A program made the translations under genes and the position numbers. Shown here in pieces: positions 53,916 to 64,000 of a stretch of DNA of 64,000 bases. The stretch spans positions 248,001 to 312,000 of the forward strand of contig NZ_SGXJ01000006.1 in assembly GCF_004216905.1 (NCBI RefSeq), in the 5' to 3' direction. Positions within the stretch are counted from its first letter, which is position 1. Every line of letters begins with the position of its first letter. Source of the stretch: Kribbella sp. VKM Ac-2569 (GTDB lineage: Bacteria > Actinomycetota > Actinomycetes > Propionibacteriales > Kribbellaceae). The notes below the pieces were generated by a model that worked only from the letters and a program-made list of their open reading frames with translations, did no database searches and had not been told where the DNA came from.

Positions 53916-54548
53916 TCAGCCCAGCGCAGCCAGTGCAGCGTTGAGCTTGACCACGTTCACTCTGGGCTCCCCGAGGAAGCCCAGGGTCCGGCCCTCCGTG
54001 ATGTCCTTCACCAGCTTCTGGACCTGTTCGACGCTCAGGCTCCGCTCACGGGCGACCCGGTTGACCTGCAGAGCGGCGTACGCCGGGCTGATGTTCGGGT
54101 CGAGACCGCTGCCGCTGGCCGTGACCGCGTCCGGCGGGACCTGGGACGGGTCGACGCCCTCCAGCGCCGCGACCGTCTTGCGCCGCTCCTCGATCGCGGC
54201 TAGCAGGTCGGCGTTGTTCGGTCCGAGGTTCGAGCCGCCACTGGCCTTCGCGTCGTAGTCGCTCGCGGACGGGCGGGTCTGGAACCACGTCGGGTCGGCG
54301 ACCATGATCGCCTTGCCGTCGGAGTCCTTCTTTCCGCTGTCCATGGTGTACGCCTGGCCGATCAGGTCCGAGGCGACCTCCTTGCCGTTCACCTTGATGA
54401 TCGACCCGTTCGCGTTGCCGTGGAACAGCGCCTGGGCGACACCGGTCATCACCAGCGGGTAGACGATCCCGAGGATCGCCGTGAAGACGAGCAGCGCCCT
54501 GAGCGCCACTCCGAACTGCCGGACCGAGCCGGGCAGATTGCTTGCCAT
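53916..54548 (-). CDS. kdpC: Potassium-transporting ATPase subunit C
   Basis: KdpC is the single-span subunit that stabilises the KdpAB complex and aids ATP binding. This 210-residue protein has one N-terminal membrane helix (ALLVFTAILGIVYPLVMTGVA) and the conserved GSNLGPNNADLLAAIEER and ASGSGLDPNISPAYAALQVNRVA (in part). The ATG at 54548 is preferred over TTG codons just upstream. It lies 13 bases after kdpB. Confidence 0.95.
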   Translation of the reverse strand: MASNLPGSVRQFGVALRALLVFTAILGIVYPLVMTGVAQALFHGNANGSIIKVNGKEVASDLIGQAYTMDSGKKDSDGKAIMVADPTWFQTRPSASDYDAKASGGSNLGPNNADLLAAIEERRKTVAALEGVDPSQVPPDAVTASGSGLDPNISPAYAALQVNRVARERSLSVEQVQKLVKDITEGRTLGFLGEPRVNVVKLNAALAALG

Positions 54549-54561
54549 CAACAACGACCTT

Positions 54562-56579
<2,018 letters not shown>

Positions 56580-56583
<4 letters not shown>

Positions 56584-58241
56584 AGTCCCTCCGCGAGGGG
56601 TCCGAGAGTCAGTGCGGGGAAGTAGGTCAGGCCGGTCACGATCAGGACGACACCGACGAGCATCGTGACGAACAGGGCTTTGTGGGTGGGCAGCGTGCCC
56701 GGGGTCACCGGGACCGGGTGCTGCCGCGCGAGCGAGCCGGCCAGGGCGAGCGCGAACACGATCGGCACGAACCGGCCGAGGAGCATCACCAGCCCGAGGG
56801 CCGTGTTGTAGAACGGGATGTTCGCGCTGATACCGGCGAACGCGCTCCCGTTGTTGTTGCCGGCCGATGTGAAGGCGTACAGCACCTCCGAGAAGCCGTG
56901 CGGGCTGTCGGTGTTGAGGATCGAGGCGCGCGCCGTCGCCAGTCCCATCGCGATCGAGGTCCCGACGAGGACCAGGGTCGGCGTGGTGAGGATGTAGAGC
57001 GAGACCAGCTTCATCTCGCGCGCGGTGATCTTCTTCTTCAGGTATTCCGGCGTACGGCCGACCATCAGGCCCGCGACGAACACCGCGAGCACGGCCAGGA
57101 TCAACATGCCGTACAGCCCGGTCCCGGTACCGCCGGGCGTCACTTCGCCGAGCATCATGTGGAACAGCGGCACGCCGCCGCCGAGCGGCGTGAACGAGTC
57201 GTGCATCGAGTTGACCGCGCCGGTCGACGTACCCGTCGTGGAAACCGCGAACAGAGTCGACGCCCACTCACCGAAGCGGGTCTCCTTGCCCTCCATCGCG
57301 GCACCGGCGGCCTGGGTCGCGGAACCCGCGCCCTGGACCTCGAAGAGCGTCGCGAGGACGACGAACGCCGACCAGATGGTCGCCATCACGCCGAGGATCG
57401 CGTACCCCTGCCGCTTGTCCTTCACCATCAGGCCGAAGGTCCGGGTCAGGCAGACCGGGATGACCAGCAGCAGGAAGATCTCGAACAGGTTGGACAGCGG
57501 GTTCGGGTTCTCGAACGGGTGCGCGGAGTTGGCGTTGTAGTAGCCGCCGCCGTTCGTGCCGAGCTCCTTGATGACCTCCTGGCTGGCGACGGTGCCGCCC
57601 GGGAGGGTCTGCGTCTGGCCGACCACCGAGGTGACCTCGTGACCGCCGGAGAAGTTCTGTACGACGCCCATCGCGACCAGCGCCACGGTCCCGATCACGG
57701 CGATCGGCAGCAGCACCCGCAGTACGGTCCGGGTCAGGTCGACCCAGAAGTTGCCGAGCCGGTCCGTCCTCGACCGGGAGAAGCCACGGATCAGGGCGAT
57801 CGCGACCACGATGCCAACGGCCGCGGACAGGAAGTTCTGCACCGCGAGACCGGCGAACTGGACCAGGTGGCCCATGACCGCCTCGGGCACGTAACTCTGC
57901 CAGTTCGTGTTCGACACGAACGACGCGGCAGTGTTGAAGGCCAGCCCGGACTCGACGTTCGGCAGGCCGAGCGAGAGCGGCAGCCAGTGCTGCAGCCGCT
58001 GGAGCAGGTACAGCAGAACGACACTGAGCGCGGAGAACGCGATCAGCGAACGGGCATAGACTGCCCAGGTCTGATCGACCTTCGAGTCGACGCCGAACAG
58101 CTTGTACGTCGCGCGCTCGATCCGCAGGTCCTTGTCGGACGTGTAGACCCTGGCCATGTACCCGCCGAACGGACGGTAGACGGCCGCCAGGCACGCGAGG
58201 AGAAGGCCGACCTGCAACAGGCCGGCTGCGGTGTCGGACAT
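56580..58241 (-). CDS. kdpA: Potassium-transporting ATPase subunit A
   Basis: KdpA carries the potassium-selective channel-like pathway. The 553-residue protein has about ten membrane helices and the four selectivity-filter regions, for example [54 protein letters not shown] and [12 protein letters not shown]. Its ATG overlaps the kdpF stop (ATGA). With KdpB, C and F it makes a high-affinity, inducible K+ pump. Confidence 0.97.
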
Positions 58242-58330
58242 CAGAACCTCTCGGGAAAGACCAGGGCGGCGATCAAATAGAGGACCAGAGCAGCGGCCAC
58301 TACCAGGCCGGCGATGTTCTCCGCGTTCAT
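58241..58330 (-). CDS. kdpF: KdpF, small lipid-like subunit of the Kdp pump
   Basis: A 29-residue protein, single hydrophobic helix (IAGLVVAAALVLYLIAALVF) ending PERF, exactly the KdpF pattern. It begins the operon and overlaps kdpA as ATGA. KdpF stabilises the KdpABC complex in the membrane. It is too short for most gene finders but position and sequence make it secure. Confidence 0.93.
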   Translation of the reverse strand: MNAENIAGLVVAAALVLYLIAALVFPERF

Positions 58331-58369
58331 GCCTTCACTGCACACCGTTGGATGCCCGGTCAGGAGGGT

Positions 58370-58423
58370 TCTCGCAGGCCTCTCACACCCGCCGACACAG
58401 CTCTCACAGGCTTCTCACATACT
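58370..58423. promoter_or_regulatory. 11-bp-phased direct repeat array upstream of kdpF (candidate KdpE site)
   Basis: TCTCGCA at 58370 and TCTCACA at 58381, 58402 and 58413 repeat with spacings 11, 21 and 11 bases; a degenerate unit CCGACAC at 58392 fills the gap, giving five units in one phase. OmpR/PhoB-type regulators such as KdpE bind head-to-tail repeats of 11 bases. It is 40-93 bases upstream of kdpF. Confidence 0.7.
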
Positions 58424-58466
58424 TACGCCTGGCATTCCCACCAACAGATGAGGGAAGAACACGCAC

Positions 58467-59090
58467 GTGACTGAACTGGACACCCCCGCCCCCGCCGAGC
58501 AGTTCTTCTCCGCGGAGACCCGGACCGCCCTCGCCGACGCGAGCCGCAAGCTCGCCGAACGGCTCCAGGCGCACACCGACGCCCTGCTCGCGATGACGGG
58601 CGACGAGGATCACACGACGCTGTTCGAGCACAACGCCGCGCTCGAAGGTGTGGTCGAGGACTGGAACGACGCGGTCTTCGAGCACACCGGTACGTCGCCG
58701 TTGCTGCTGGACGACGCGGCCGACGACGAGGAGGACGAAGACGCCGAGCAGGACCAGGTGATCAGCGTGGTGTCGCGGTTCGACCTGCGCGTGTTCGACC
58801 TGGACGCGCTGCTCGAGGCCGGACGCGCCGCGCAGGAACGGCACCCGGCCGAACTGGACGAGTCCGGCGACCGCGAGCCGGTCGACTCCGCCGAGCAGGC
58901 GATCTACGAGATCAGCCGTGAGGTCGGCGAGGCCTGGTTCGAGCTGCCCGGTATCGAGATGGTGGCCGGCGCCCGCGCGTACGTCGTACCCGAGCCGCCC
59001 TTCGAGCCGCTCGACGCGGAGGCCGACGACGTCGTCACCGAACTCGTCGCCCCGAACGGCGAGGCCATCTATACCGAGGCCTGGGCCTAG
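58467..59090 (+). CDS. Acidic cytoplasmic protein of unknown function
   Basis: A 207-residue, strongly acidic protein from GTG preceded by GAGGGAAG. Helical N-terminus (ETRTALADASRKLAERLQAH), an Asp/Glu-rich stretch DDAADDEEDEDAEQDQ at about 90, then ISVVSRFDLRVFDLDALLEAG and VGEAWFELPGIEMVAGARAYV. I recognise only a conserved actinobacterial hypothetical protein. It is divergent from kdpF and shares its promoter region, so it might respond to KdpE (weak inference). Confidence 0.78.
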   Translation: MTELDTPAPAEQFFSAETRTALADASRKLAERLQAHTDALLAMTGDEDHTTLFEHNAALEGVVEDWNDAVFEHTGTSPLLLDDAADDEEDEDAEQDQVISVVSRFDLRVFDLDALLEAGRAAQERHPAELDESGDREPVDSAEQAIYEISREVGEAWFELPGIEMVAGARAYVVPEPPFEPLDAEADDVVTELVAPNGEAIYTEAWA

Positions 59091-59893
59091 ACGAGTAGTT
59101 CACCGTCCAGCACCGTGACCGCTTGGCCCTTCAGGTAGACGCGGTCGCCGGCCTGCACGACCTGGACGACACCGCCTCGGGCGGACGCCTGGTAGCCCAC
59201 CAACTCGTCCCGCCCGAGGCGCTCGGCCCAGTACGGCGCCAGGCTCGTGTGCGCGCTCCCCGTCACCGGATCCTCCGGGATCCCGCTCGCGGGCGCGAAG
59301 AACCGCGAGACGAAGTCGTACGCCGAACCCTGCGCCGTCACGATCACGCCGCGAAGGCTCTCCCGCTGCGTGATCGCGGCGATCGCGTCGTAGTCCGGCG
59401 CCACCGCGAGCACCGCCGCCTCGTCGCGGACGACGACCAGCAGGTCACGGAGCTCGCCGGTGACGTAGACCTCCGCCGGCTCCACCCCCAGCGCGGCGCC
59501 GAGGCCGTCGGGCGTCGGCACCTCAATCGGCCGGTTGACCGGAAAGTCCAGCGTGATCCCGTCGTCCGCAACGTCCGCCACCAACACCCCACTCAGCGTC
59601 GCGAACGAGGCCTTCCCGGACACCTTCCCGTCCGCCGCCAGCACATGGGCAGTCGCCAGCGTCGCGTGCCCGCAGAGCACCACTTCCTTCGTCGGCGTGA
59701 ACCACCGCAGGTCCCACTCTGCCTGGGCTCCCGCCGACGGCCGGACGAACGCGGTCTCCGCGTGCTTCATCTCGGCTGCCACCGCTCGCATCCAGCCCTC
59801 GTCCGGCCAGTCCCCGGCCTCGAGCACACACACGCCCGCCGGATTCCCGGCGAAGGCTCGGTCAGCGAACGCATCAACCACGCGGATCCTCAT
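59087..59893 (-). CDS. PhzF-family isomerase
   Basis: A 268-residue member of the PhzF/DapF-like fold group. The N-terminal IRVVDAFADRAFAGNPAGVCVLE and catalytic Glu46 in MKHAETAFV match the family; the second half has DFVSRFFAPASGIPEDPVTGSAH and LVGYQASARGG, both typical. PhzF of phenazine synthesis isomerises DHHA; most homologs are stand-alone isomerases of unknown substrate, as here with no phz genes. It is convergent with the acidic protein gene (overlap of four bases). Confidence 0.92.
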   Translation of the reverse strand: MRIRVVDAFADRAFAGNPAGVCVLEAGDWPDEGWMRAVAAEMKHAETAFVRPSAGAQAEWDLRWFTPTKEVVLCGHATLATAHVLAADGKVSGKASFATLSGVLVADVADDGITLDFPVNRPIEVPTPDGLGAALGVEPAEVYVTGELRDLLVVVRDEAAVLAVAPDYDAIAAITQRESLRGVIVTAQGSAYDFVSRFFAPASGIPEDPVTGSAHTSLAPYWAERLGRDELVGYQASARGGVVQVVQAGDRVYLKGQAVTVLDGELLV

Positions 59894-59977
59894 ACGCCGA
59901 CGCTAACCACTGCGGCACCCCTCGTTCCATAACCACTTTCCGCCCGAGTGGCCATCGAACCGCCCCGCAAACCGTAG

Positions 59978-60457
59978 TCAGAGCTGCTTCTCGAACCAGT
60001 GGTCGGCGTAGGGCTCGGCATTGAAGGCTGGGACCTCCTCGTAGCCCGCTGAGCGATAGAGGGCGATCGCCTCGGTCAGGCTGCGATTGGTTTCCAGCCG
60101 TACGGCGGGAGCACCGTGGGCAATCGCCTCGCGTTCCAGTTCGGCGAGGAGGCGGCGCCCCAACCCGAGACCGCGGGCATCGGGAGCCACCCACATTCGC
60201 TTGATCTCGGCAGGCTCGTTCCCGTGAAACTTAAGTGCACCACACCCGACCGGCTCCGAGTGGAGTGTTGCTACGAGCAACAACCCGGCGGGCGGGGTCA
60301 ACTCGGCATTGTCTGCGGAGATGCTGCGAGACCTGTCGAAGCCGGCCTCGAAGCGCTCACCGAGCTCAGCGAAGTACGACTCCAAGCAGTACTGCGCCAC
60401 CGCCACCCGCGGATCCACCACACCAACCCGCACCAACGACCGATCCACCTCACTCAT
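59978..60457 (-). CDS. GNAT-family N-acetyltransferase
   Basis: A 159-residue GNAT with motif A EIKRMWVAPDARGLGLGRRLLAELE (in part, loop RGLGLG near residue 95-100) and C-terminal YRSAGYEEVPAFN. The N-terminus up to about residue 20 is poorly conserved but the ATG at 60457 is the only good start. Substrate unknown. It stands alone between phzF and the cysteine dioxygenase gene, all on the minus strand. Confidence 0.88.
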   Translation of the reverse strand: MSEVDRSLVRVGVVDPRVAVAQYCLESYFAELGERFEAGFDRSRSISADNAELTPPAGLLLVATLHSEPVGCGALKFHGNEPAEIKRMWVAPDARGLGLGRRLLAELEREAIAHGAPAVRLETNRSLTEAIALYRSAGYEEVPAFNAEPYADHWFEKQL

Positions 60458-60553
60458 CCCCTGACCTTAGTCAGACAACGATGCATGCCGATTGGGGACC
60501 GGGGAACGCTACCCACCTGGAACGGTCGGTAGAACTCCCCGCTCCCCTCGGAC

Positions 60554-61114
60554 TCAGTCGAGCGGGCGGAGTTCGTCGGCGTACGAGACGGAGACCCGGC
60601 GGAGTACGCCGTCCTTGACCGAGTACTGGCCCATGCGCCACAGGGGCGGGCTGTAGGCGTGGATGGTGACGCTGCCCTTGTCCAGGCCGACGACGCGGTG
60701 GATGTGGTCCGGGCCGAAGCCGTACACGTCGCCGGCCTCGATCTCGGTCTCGACCGACTCGACGCCGATGGCCAAGTTGTGCTCGACGAGCTTTCCGCGG
60801 GCGACCGCGACGGCGCCTGACGAGACGTCGTGGTCGTGCCAGCCGGTGTCGTTGACCGGGGTCCAGCAGATCAGCCAGACGTCGACGTTGGCGTCGCGGT
60901 GCAGCGAGGCGAAGACGCGTTCGTCGTCGCTGTAGGCGACCTTGTCCTCCCACAGGTGTGGCTGCGCCGCGAGGCCGCCGGCCAGCTCGGCCAGCTCGTC
61001 AGGGGTGAGATCACGTCCTGGAAGGTCGTCGAGCGACAGACAGTTGTTGAGCTCCACGAGCCGGCTGGCCTGGCGCGCCGGGACGTTGGGTACGTCGATT
61101 GGCTGAGCAGTCAC
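60554..61114 (-). CDS. Cysteine dioxygenase type I
   Basis: A 186-residue cupin of the CDO family. The iron ligands are His93, His95 (GWHDHDVSSGAV) and His139 (PDHIHRVVG), giving a three-His site. CDO oxidises cysteine to cysteine sulfinate with O2. The bacterial form may also accept 3-mercaptopropionate. Its GTG overlaps the stop of the amidohydrolase upstream (GTGA), so the two genes are coupled and controlled by the divergent LacI regulator. Confidence 0.92.
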   Translation of the reverse strand: MTAQPIDVPNVPARQASRLVELNNCLSLDDLPGRDLTPDELAELAGGLAAQPHLWEDKVAYSDDERVFASLHRDANVDVWLICWTPVNDTGWHDHDVSSGAVAVARGKLVEHNLAIGVESVETEIEAGDVYGFGPDHIHRVVGLDKGSVTIHAYSPPLWRMGQYSVKDGVLRRVSVSYADELRPLD

Positions 61115-62013
61115 TGCACTCCCCTCTCAGGAGTAGATGTACCGGAGCCGAACAGCAGCCGGTAAGGATTGTCGTGGCGGATCACCGCGGTCGCGGCGTC
61201 GCCTTGGCGAAGTTCGACCGTGTCGGCGTACGGCCGGTCGGTGCCGTGCACGACCTGGTCGATGCCGAGGACCCGAGCGACCGCGTCGATCCCTTGTGGG
61301 CCGTAGCTCGACGTGTCGACGTACAGGTTCGGGTCGATCGTGCCGAGCCGGCCGCCGCGCGCGGCCAGCCGCTCGTGGTGCACAGGCGCAAGACCGGCAG
61401 CGGCAACGAAGCACAAGCGGAGATCGGGGTACGAGCGTCGCCCGCCGAAGGCATGCCACGCCCACCAGGCCGCCTGCAACTGTGTCGTGTAGTCGACAAC
61501 CGGCGCCCACCACCCCGGCGCCTCGGTCGGTCGCGCCGTACCGGGGTGCACCAGGATCGGCCTGCCCGCCCGCTCGGCGACGCGCAGCAACTCCGCCTGC
61601 GCCTCCCAACCTTTCGGCGTATCGAGGACGTGGGCCGGCAGCTGCAGTCCAAGAAACCCCTTGTTCAGAAGGGATTCCAGCCCAGCAACATCAGGCTCGA
61701 GCAGATCGACGGAAGCCCATGCCCGGAACGGCTTCGGGAACTCCGCGGCGCCGTCATGCCAGGCGGCGAGCAGCTCCGCATCCCCGAGTTCCTCGACACC
61801 GAGCGGACTCGACAGCGACACCGCGGCCAGCGTCGTACCGGAGTCCTGCTCCAAGGCGACCCGCTTACCGAGCTCGTGTGCCGCGGGATCCACGTCGTAC
61901 GGCGCTTCGCAGGTGGTGTGCAGCGTCCAGCCGTCGAGGTACGGCGGCTCGCGGCGGGCCCGGAGCCGGTCGACGAAAGCTTCCGGCCAGAGATGCTGGT
62001 GGACGTCGATCAT
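61111..62013 (-). CDS. Amidohydrolase-superfamily protein (amidohydrolase 2)
   Basis: A 300-residue TIM-barrel metal hydrolase or decarboxylase of the Amidohydro_2 group: HxH at residues 5 and 7 (MIDVHQHLWPEAF), a barrel His in ILVHPGT near residue 160, and the metal Asp in VVHGTDRPYAD near residue 266. Members include dihydroorotase-unrelated lactonases, decarboxylases and hydrolases; the substrate is not evident. It heads the operon with cysteine dioxygenase and has two LacI-type palindromes at its promoter. Confidence 0.87.
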   Translation of the reverse strand: MIDVHQHLWPEAFVDRLRARREPPYLDGWTLHTTCEAPYDVDPAAHELGKRVALEQDSGTTLAAVSLSSPLGVEELGDAELLAAWHDGAAEFPKPFRAWASVDLLEPDVAGLESLLNKGFLGLQLPAHVLDTPKGWEAQAELLRVAERAGRPILVHPGTARPTEAPGWWAPVVDYTTQLQAAWWAWHAFGGRRSYPDLRLCFVAAAGLAPVHHERLAARGGRLGTIDPNLYVDTSSYGPQGIDAVARVLGIDQVVHGTDRPYADTVELRQGDAATAVIRHDNPYRLLFGSGTSTPERGVQ

Positions 62014-62043
62014 CGGCCCCTCCCCTCGCCTGTTTGATCAGAT

Positions 62044-62079
62044 TGAAGCGCTTCAGGATGATTAGAGTGAAGCGCTTCA
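62044..62079. promoter_or_regulatory. Two identical LacI-type operators
   Basis: The perfect 12-bp palindrome TGAAGCGCTTCA occurs at 62044-62055 and 62068-62079, 24 bases apart, between the divergent amidohydrolase and LacI genes. The CG centre with symmetrical arms is a typical LacI/GalR site; paired sites would allow one regulator to control both directions. Confidence 0.88.
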
Positions 62080-62129
62080 ATGCCCGGTCTGTCAAGTTTC
62101 TGTCCACGGCGGCGGCTAGGGTCTTGAGC

Positions 62130-63131
62130 ATGCCGGGAACCAGCCGGAGGCCGACCCTCAAGGACATCGCCGCCGAGACCGGGCTCTCGATGGCCGCCGT
62201 GTCGTACGCGCTGCGCGGTCTGCACGGCACACCCGAGACCCGGCAACGGGTCCAGGACGCCGCCGACCGCCTCGGCTACCAGGCCGATCCGGTCGCCCGC
62301 GCGCTCGCCTCCGGCCGCAGCGGATCCATCGGCGTACTGTGCGCTTCGCTCGAGGATCTCTGGCAGCAACGCGTCGCCGCCGCACTCGGCCGCGAGCTCT
62401 TGGCCCCGGACCGGAACGCCTGGATCATCGACTCGGCCGGCGACGCCGACCGCCAGCTCGAGCTCGCCCAGCACCTGGTCGACCACCGCGCCGACGCGAT
62501 CGTGGTGATCCCGATCGACCCCTCCGCGAAGGCCTGGGCCGCGATCGCCCAGCAGGCGCCGGTGATCGCGATCGGCGACGCGCTTCCCGGCGCGAAGGCG
62601 AAGTCCGAGGTGATCCTCGACAACGAGACCGGCGTGAGTACGGCACTGCGCCGCCTGTCGGACGCCGGCCACCGCAACATCGGCGTACTGAGTCCGACCC
62701 GCCGCCTCGAGCGCCCCGCCGAGGAGATCGCTCAGCGCGTGGCGGCCGACCTCGGCCTGAAGATCCGCCTGCTGCAATGCCCGCACGACCTGGCCGGCGC
62801 GACCGCTGTCGCCCGCACGCTGCTCTCCGGCAGCACGCGCCCGACCGGCATCCTCGCGCTCGCCGACTCGATGGCCTTCGGGGTGTACGCCGCCAGCCGC
62901 GAACTCGGCCTGCGCATCCCGGAAGACCTGTCGCTGCTCGGGTACGACGACCAGCCGATGTCCCAGCTGCTCACGCCGCCACTGTCGACCTTCCACTGGC
63001 CCCTCGACGACCTGGTCAGCCACGTCGTCTCCCGCGTGACGTCCGCCGTCGACACCAACCGCCGAGTCCGCCGGACCACACTCACACCGACCCTGATCGA
63101 ACGCGGCTCGGTCGCCGCCCCGCCTAACTGA
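62130..63131 (+). CDS. LacI-family transcriptional repressor
   Basis: A 333-residue LacI/GalR regulator. The HTH is PTLKDIAAETGLSMAAVSYALRG (in part) with the hinge helix ADPVARALASGRSGSIGVL, and the periplasmic-binding-like effector domain follows, with VILDNETGVSTALRRL and LGYDDQPMSQLLTPPLST. It is divergent from the amidohydrolase-CDO operon and likely represses it and itself through the two TGAAGCGCTTCA sites. The effector may be a sugar or an amino/thiol compound; unknown. Confidence 0.94.
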   Translation: MPGTSRRPTLKDIAAETGLSMAAVSYALRGLHGTPETRQRVQDAADRLGYQADPVARALASGRSGSIGVLCASLEDLWQQRVAAALGRELLAPDRNAWIIDSAGDADRQLELAQHLVDHRADAIVVIPIDPSAKAWAAIAQQAPVIAIGDALPGAKAKSEVILDNETGVSTALRRLSDAGHRNIGVLSPTRRLERPAEEIAQRVAADLGLKIRLLQCPHDLAGATAVARTLLSGSTRPTGILALADSMAFGVYAASRELGLRIPEDLSLLGYDDQPMSQLLTPPLSTFHWPLDDLVSHVVSRVTSAVDTNRRVRRTTLTPTLIERGSVAAPPN

Positions 63132-63302
63132 GCGGGACAGCCACCGATGCGCGACAGGTTCCACGCGGTCGAAACTAGACTAATCCACTGCACTTACTGC
63201 CCCTTGTCCATGATCCGGACGTCGGCCAATTCCTCGATCCTCGCGGCCCCCAGCCTCTTGTGGTGCACTGGACGCAACTGGTGGACCGCCGGGGGGGTGA
63301 AC

Positions 63303-64000
63303 ATGACAGACGGCCTCGTCGGGAGGGACCGAGAGCTCGCCACCCTGTCAGCCTGCCTCGACGCCGCTGGGACGGGCCGGCCACAACTCGTCGTCTGTCG
63401 GGGCGAGCCCGGCGTCGGCAAAACCCGGCTGGCCCGGGAGCTGGTGGTGCGCGCCCGCGGGGAGGGGTTCCTCACCGGCTTCGGTGCTGCAGTGGAGGCC
63501 TCCGGGTCTCCGCCGTACTGGTGCTGGTGGCAGGCACTGCGCGGAGTGGACGAGGTCGTCGGGCTGGACGATCTGGCCCGGGAACGCGGCCTGGAGGCCC
63601 AGCTGTCGGGTCTGCGCGACACCGGCGGTCCCCAGCTGGGGACGACTCCCGAGGACCGGTTCCGGCTCTTCGACGGCGTCGCGCGGCTGGTACGGGAGGT
63701 GGCCCGGCGGTCGTCCCTGCTGCTGGTGCTCGATGACATGCACTGGGCCGACGAGGCCAGCCTTCGACTGCTCCAGCACGTGGCGAAGGCGCTGCAGGAC
63801 GAGCGGCTGCTGCTGGTAGTCAATGCGCGCCGACAGTCAGGAGGCCCGGAGATCGACGTCCTCGGCACCCTGCTGAGCGAGCCGGTCGCCACCGATCTGG
63901 CTCTCGGCGGGCTGGACGGTACGGCGGTACGTCGGCGCCTCCTCGAGCTCACCGGACGCGCCGTCGACGACGCCCTGGTCGAGCGGGTCCGGGCCTCGAC
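63303..64000 (+). CDS. LuxR/AAA-type (LAL-like) regulator, N-terminal part
   Basis: The ATG at 63303 follows a G-rich ribosome site and opens a frame that is still open at the window end (232 codons). Walker A is [11 protein letters not shown] near residues 40-50 and Walker B LLLVLDDMHWAD near 146-157, with MTDGLVGRDRELATL at the N-terminus. This is the AAA/STAND ATPase head of large ATP-binding LuxR regulators (LAL/MalT-like) or of an AfsR-type protein; the DNA-binding end lies outside the window. GTG or ATG starts further on are unlikely. Confidence 0.85.
   Translation, partial: MTDGLVGRDRELATLSACLDAAGTGRPQLVVCRGEPGVGKTRLARELVVRARGEGFLTGFGAAVEASGSPPYWCWWQALRGVDEVVGLDDLARERGLEAQLSGLRDTGGPQLGTTPEDRFRLFDGVARLVREVARRSSLLLVLDDMHWADEASLRLLQHVAKALQDERLLLVVNARRQSGGPEIDVLGTLLSEPVATDLALGGLDGTAVRRRLLELTGRAVDDALVERVRAS

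Noticed and set aside
52015-54258. Plus-strand frame of 747 codons opposite kdpD and kdpC
   Set aside because: No recognisable domain, and kdpD and kdpC are certain on the other strand.
56682-58280. Plus-strand frame of 532 codons opposite kdpA
   Set aside because: Arg/His/Gln-rich shadow; kdpA and kdpF are certain on the minus strand.
61137-62129. Long N-terminal extension of the LacI gene
   Set aside because: Arg-rich antisense of the amidohydrolase gene; LacI proteins begin at the HTH, matching the ATG at 62130.

Overview
The window is high-G+C actinobacterial chromosome. The frequent GTG starts, the very strong third-position G/C bias, the actinobacterial dnaK-grpE-dnaJ-hspR operon with HAIR operators and the Zur-controlled cysteine-free ribosomal proteins all point to an actinomycete. 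The overall feel (tac/gtacg-rich coding, gene content) is most like Kribbella or a close relative; that genus-level guess is inference. Genes are densely packed on both strands, no gene-free stretch exceeds about 300 bases, and I see no tRNA, rRNA, CRISPR array, insertion sequence or prophage. Both window edges cut a regulator gene: an AfsR/SARP-type regulator on the left (minus strand) and a LuxR/AAA-type regulator on the right (plus strand).

Left part (0-24 kb): a pyrE operon with two small membrane proteins; the tdh-kbl threonine degradation pair; a lipoprotein; a vapBC toxin-antitoxin pair with a repeated operator; an AlkZ-type winged-helix protein; an aldo/keto reductase; two LysR regulators around a small unknown gene; an SDR, a HAD hydrolase, a FadR-type GntR regulator with a GNAT enzyme; a secreted GH87-like beta-helix glycosidase; a DHA2-type MFS exporter divergent from its probable MarR repressor over a perfect palindrome; a DapC-like aminotransferase; and a two-gene membrane operon that includes an 873-residue surface protein made of X3-Leu-X2-Gly heptads.

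Middle part (24-34 kb): the protein-quality-control region, clpB and dnaK-grpE-dnaJ-hspR, each preceded by HAIR sites for HspR, with GNAT genes alongside. Next to it is a DUF559/AbiEi-like gene bracketed by two copies of an unusual ~77-bp palindromic repeat; a third copy lies at 16.7 kb. These repeats reach into coding sequence and supply the C-terminal tails and stop codons of two proteins. This is the most novel structure I see.

Right part (34-64 kb): a complete histidine-utilisation locus on the minus strand (hutH, hutU, a ProU-type ABC transporter, an M20 amidohydrolase, hutF, hutI), with a divergent GNAT/membrane/IclR operon. A second, MIO-lacking HutH-like gene at 48.3 kb carries the same 20-bp palindromic operator as hutH. 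Between them sits a Zur regulon (S14, L33, L31 type B, and a CobW-like protein that has lost its GTP-binding motifs). Then come kdpFABCDE with an 11-bp-phased direct-repeat array upstream, a PhzF isomerase, a GNAT, and an amidohydrolase-cysteine dioxygenase operon controlled by a divergent LacI regulator through two identical palindromes.
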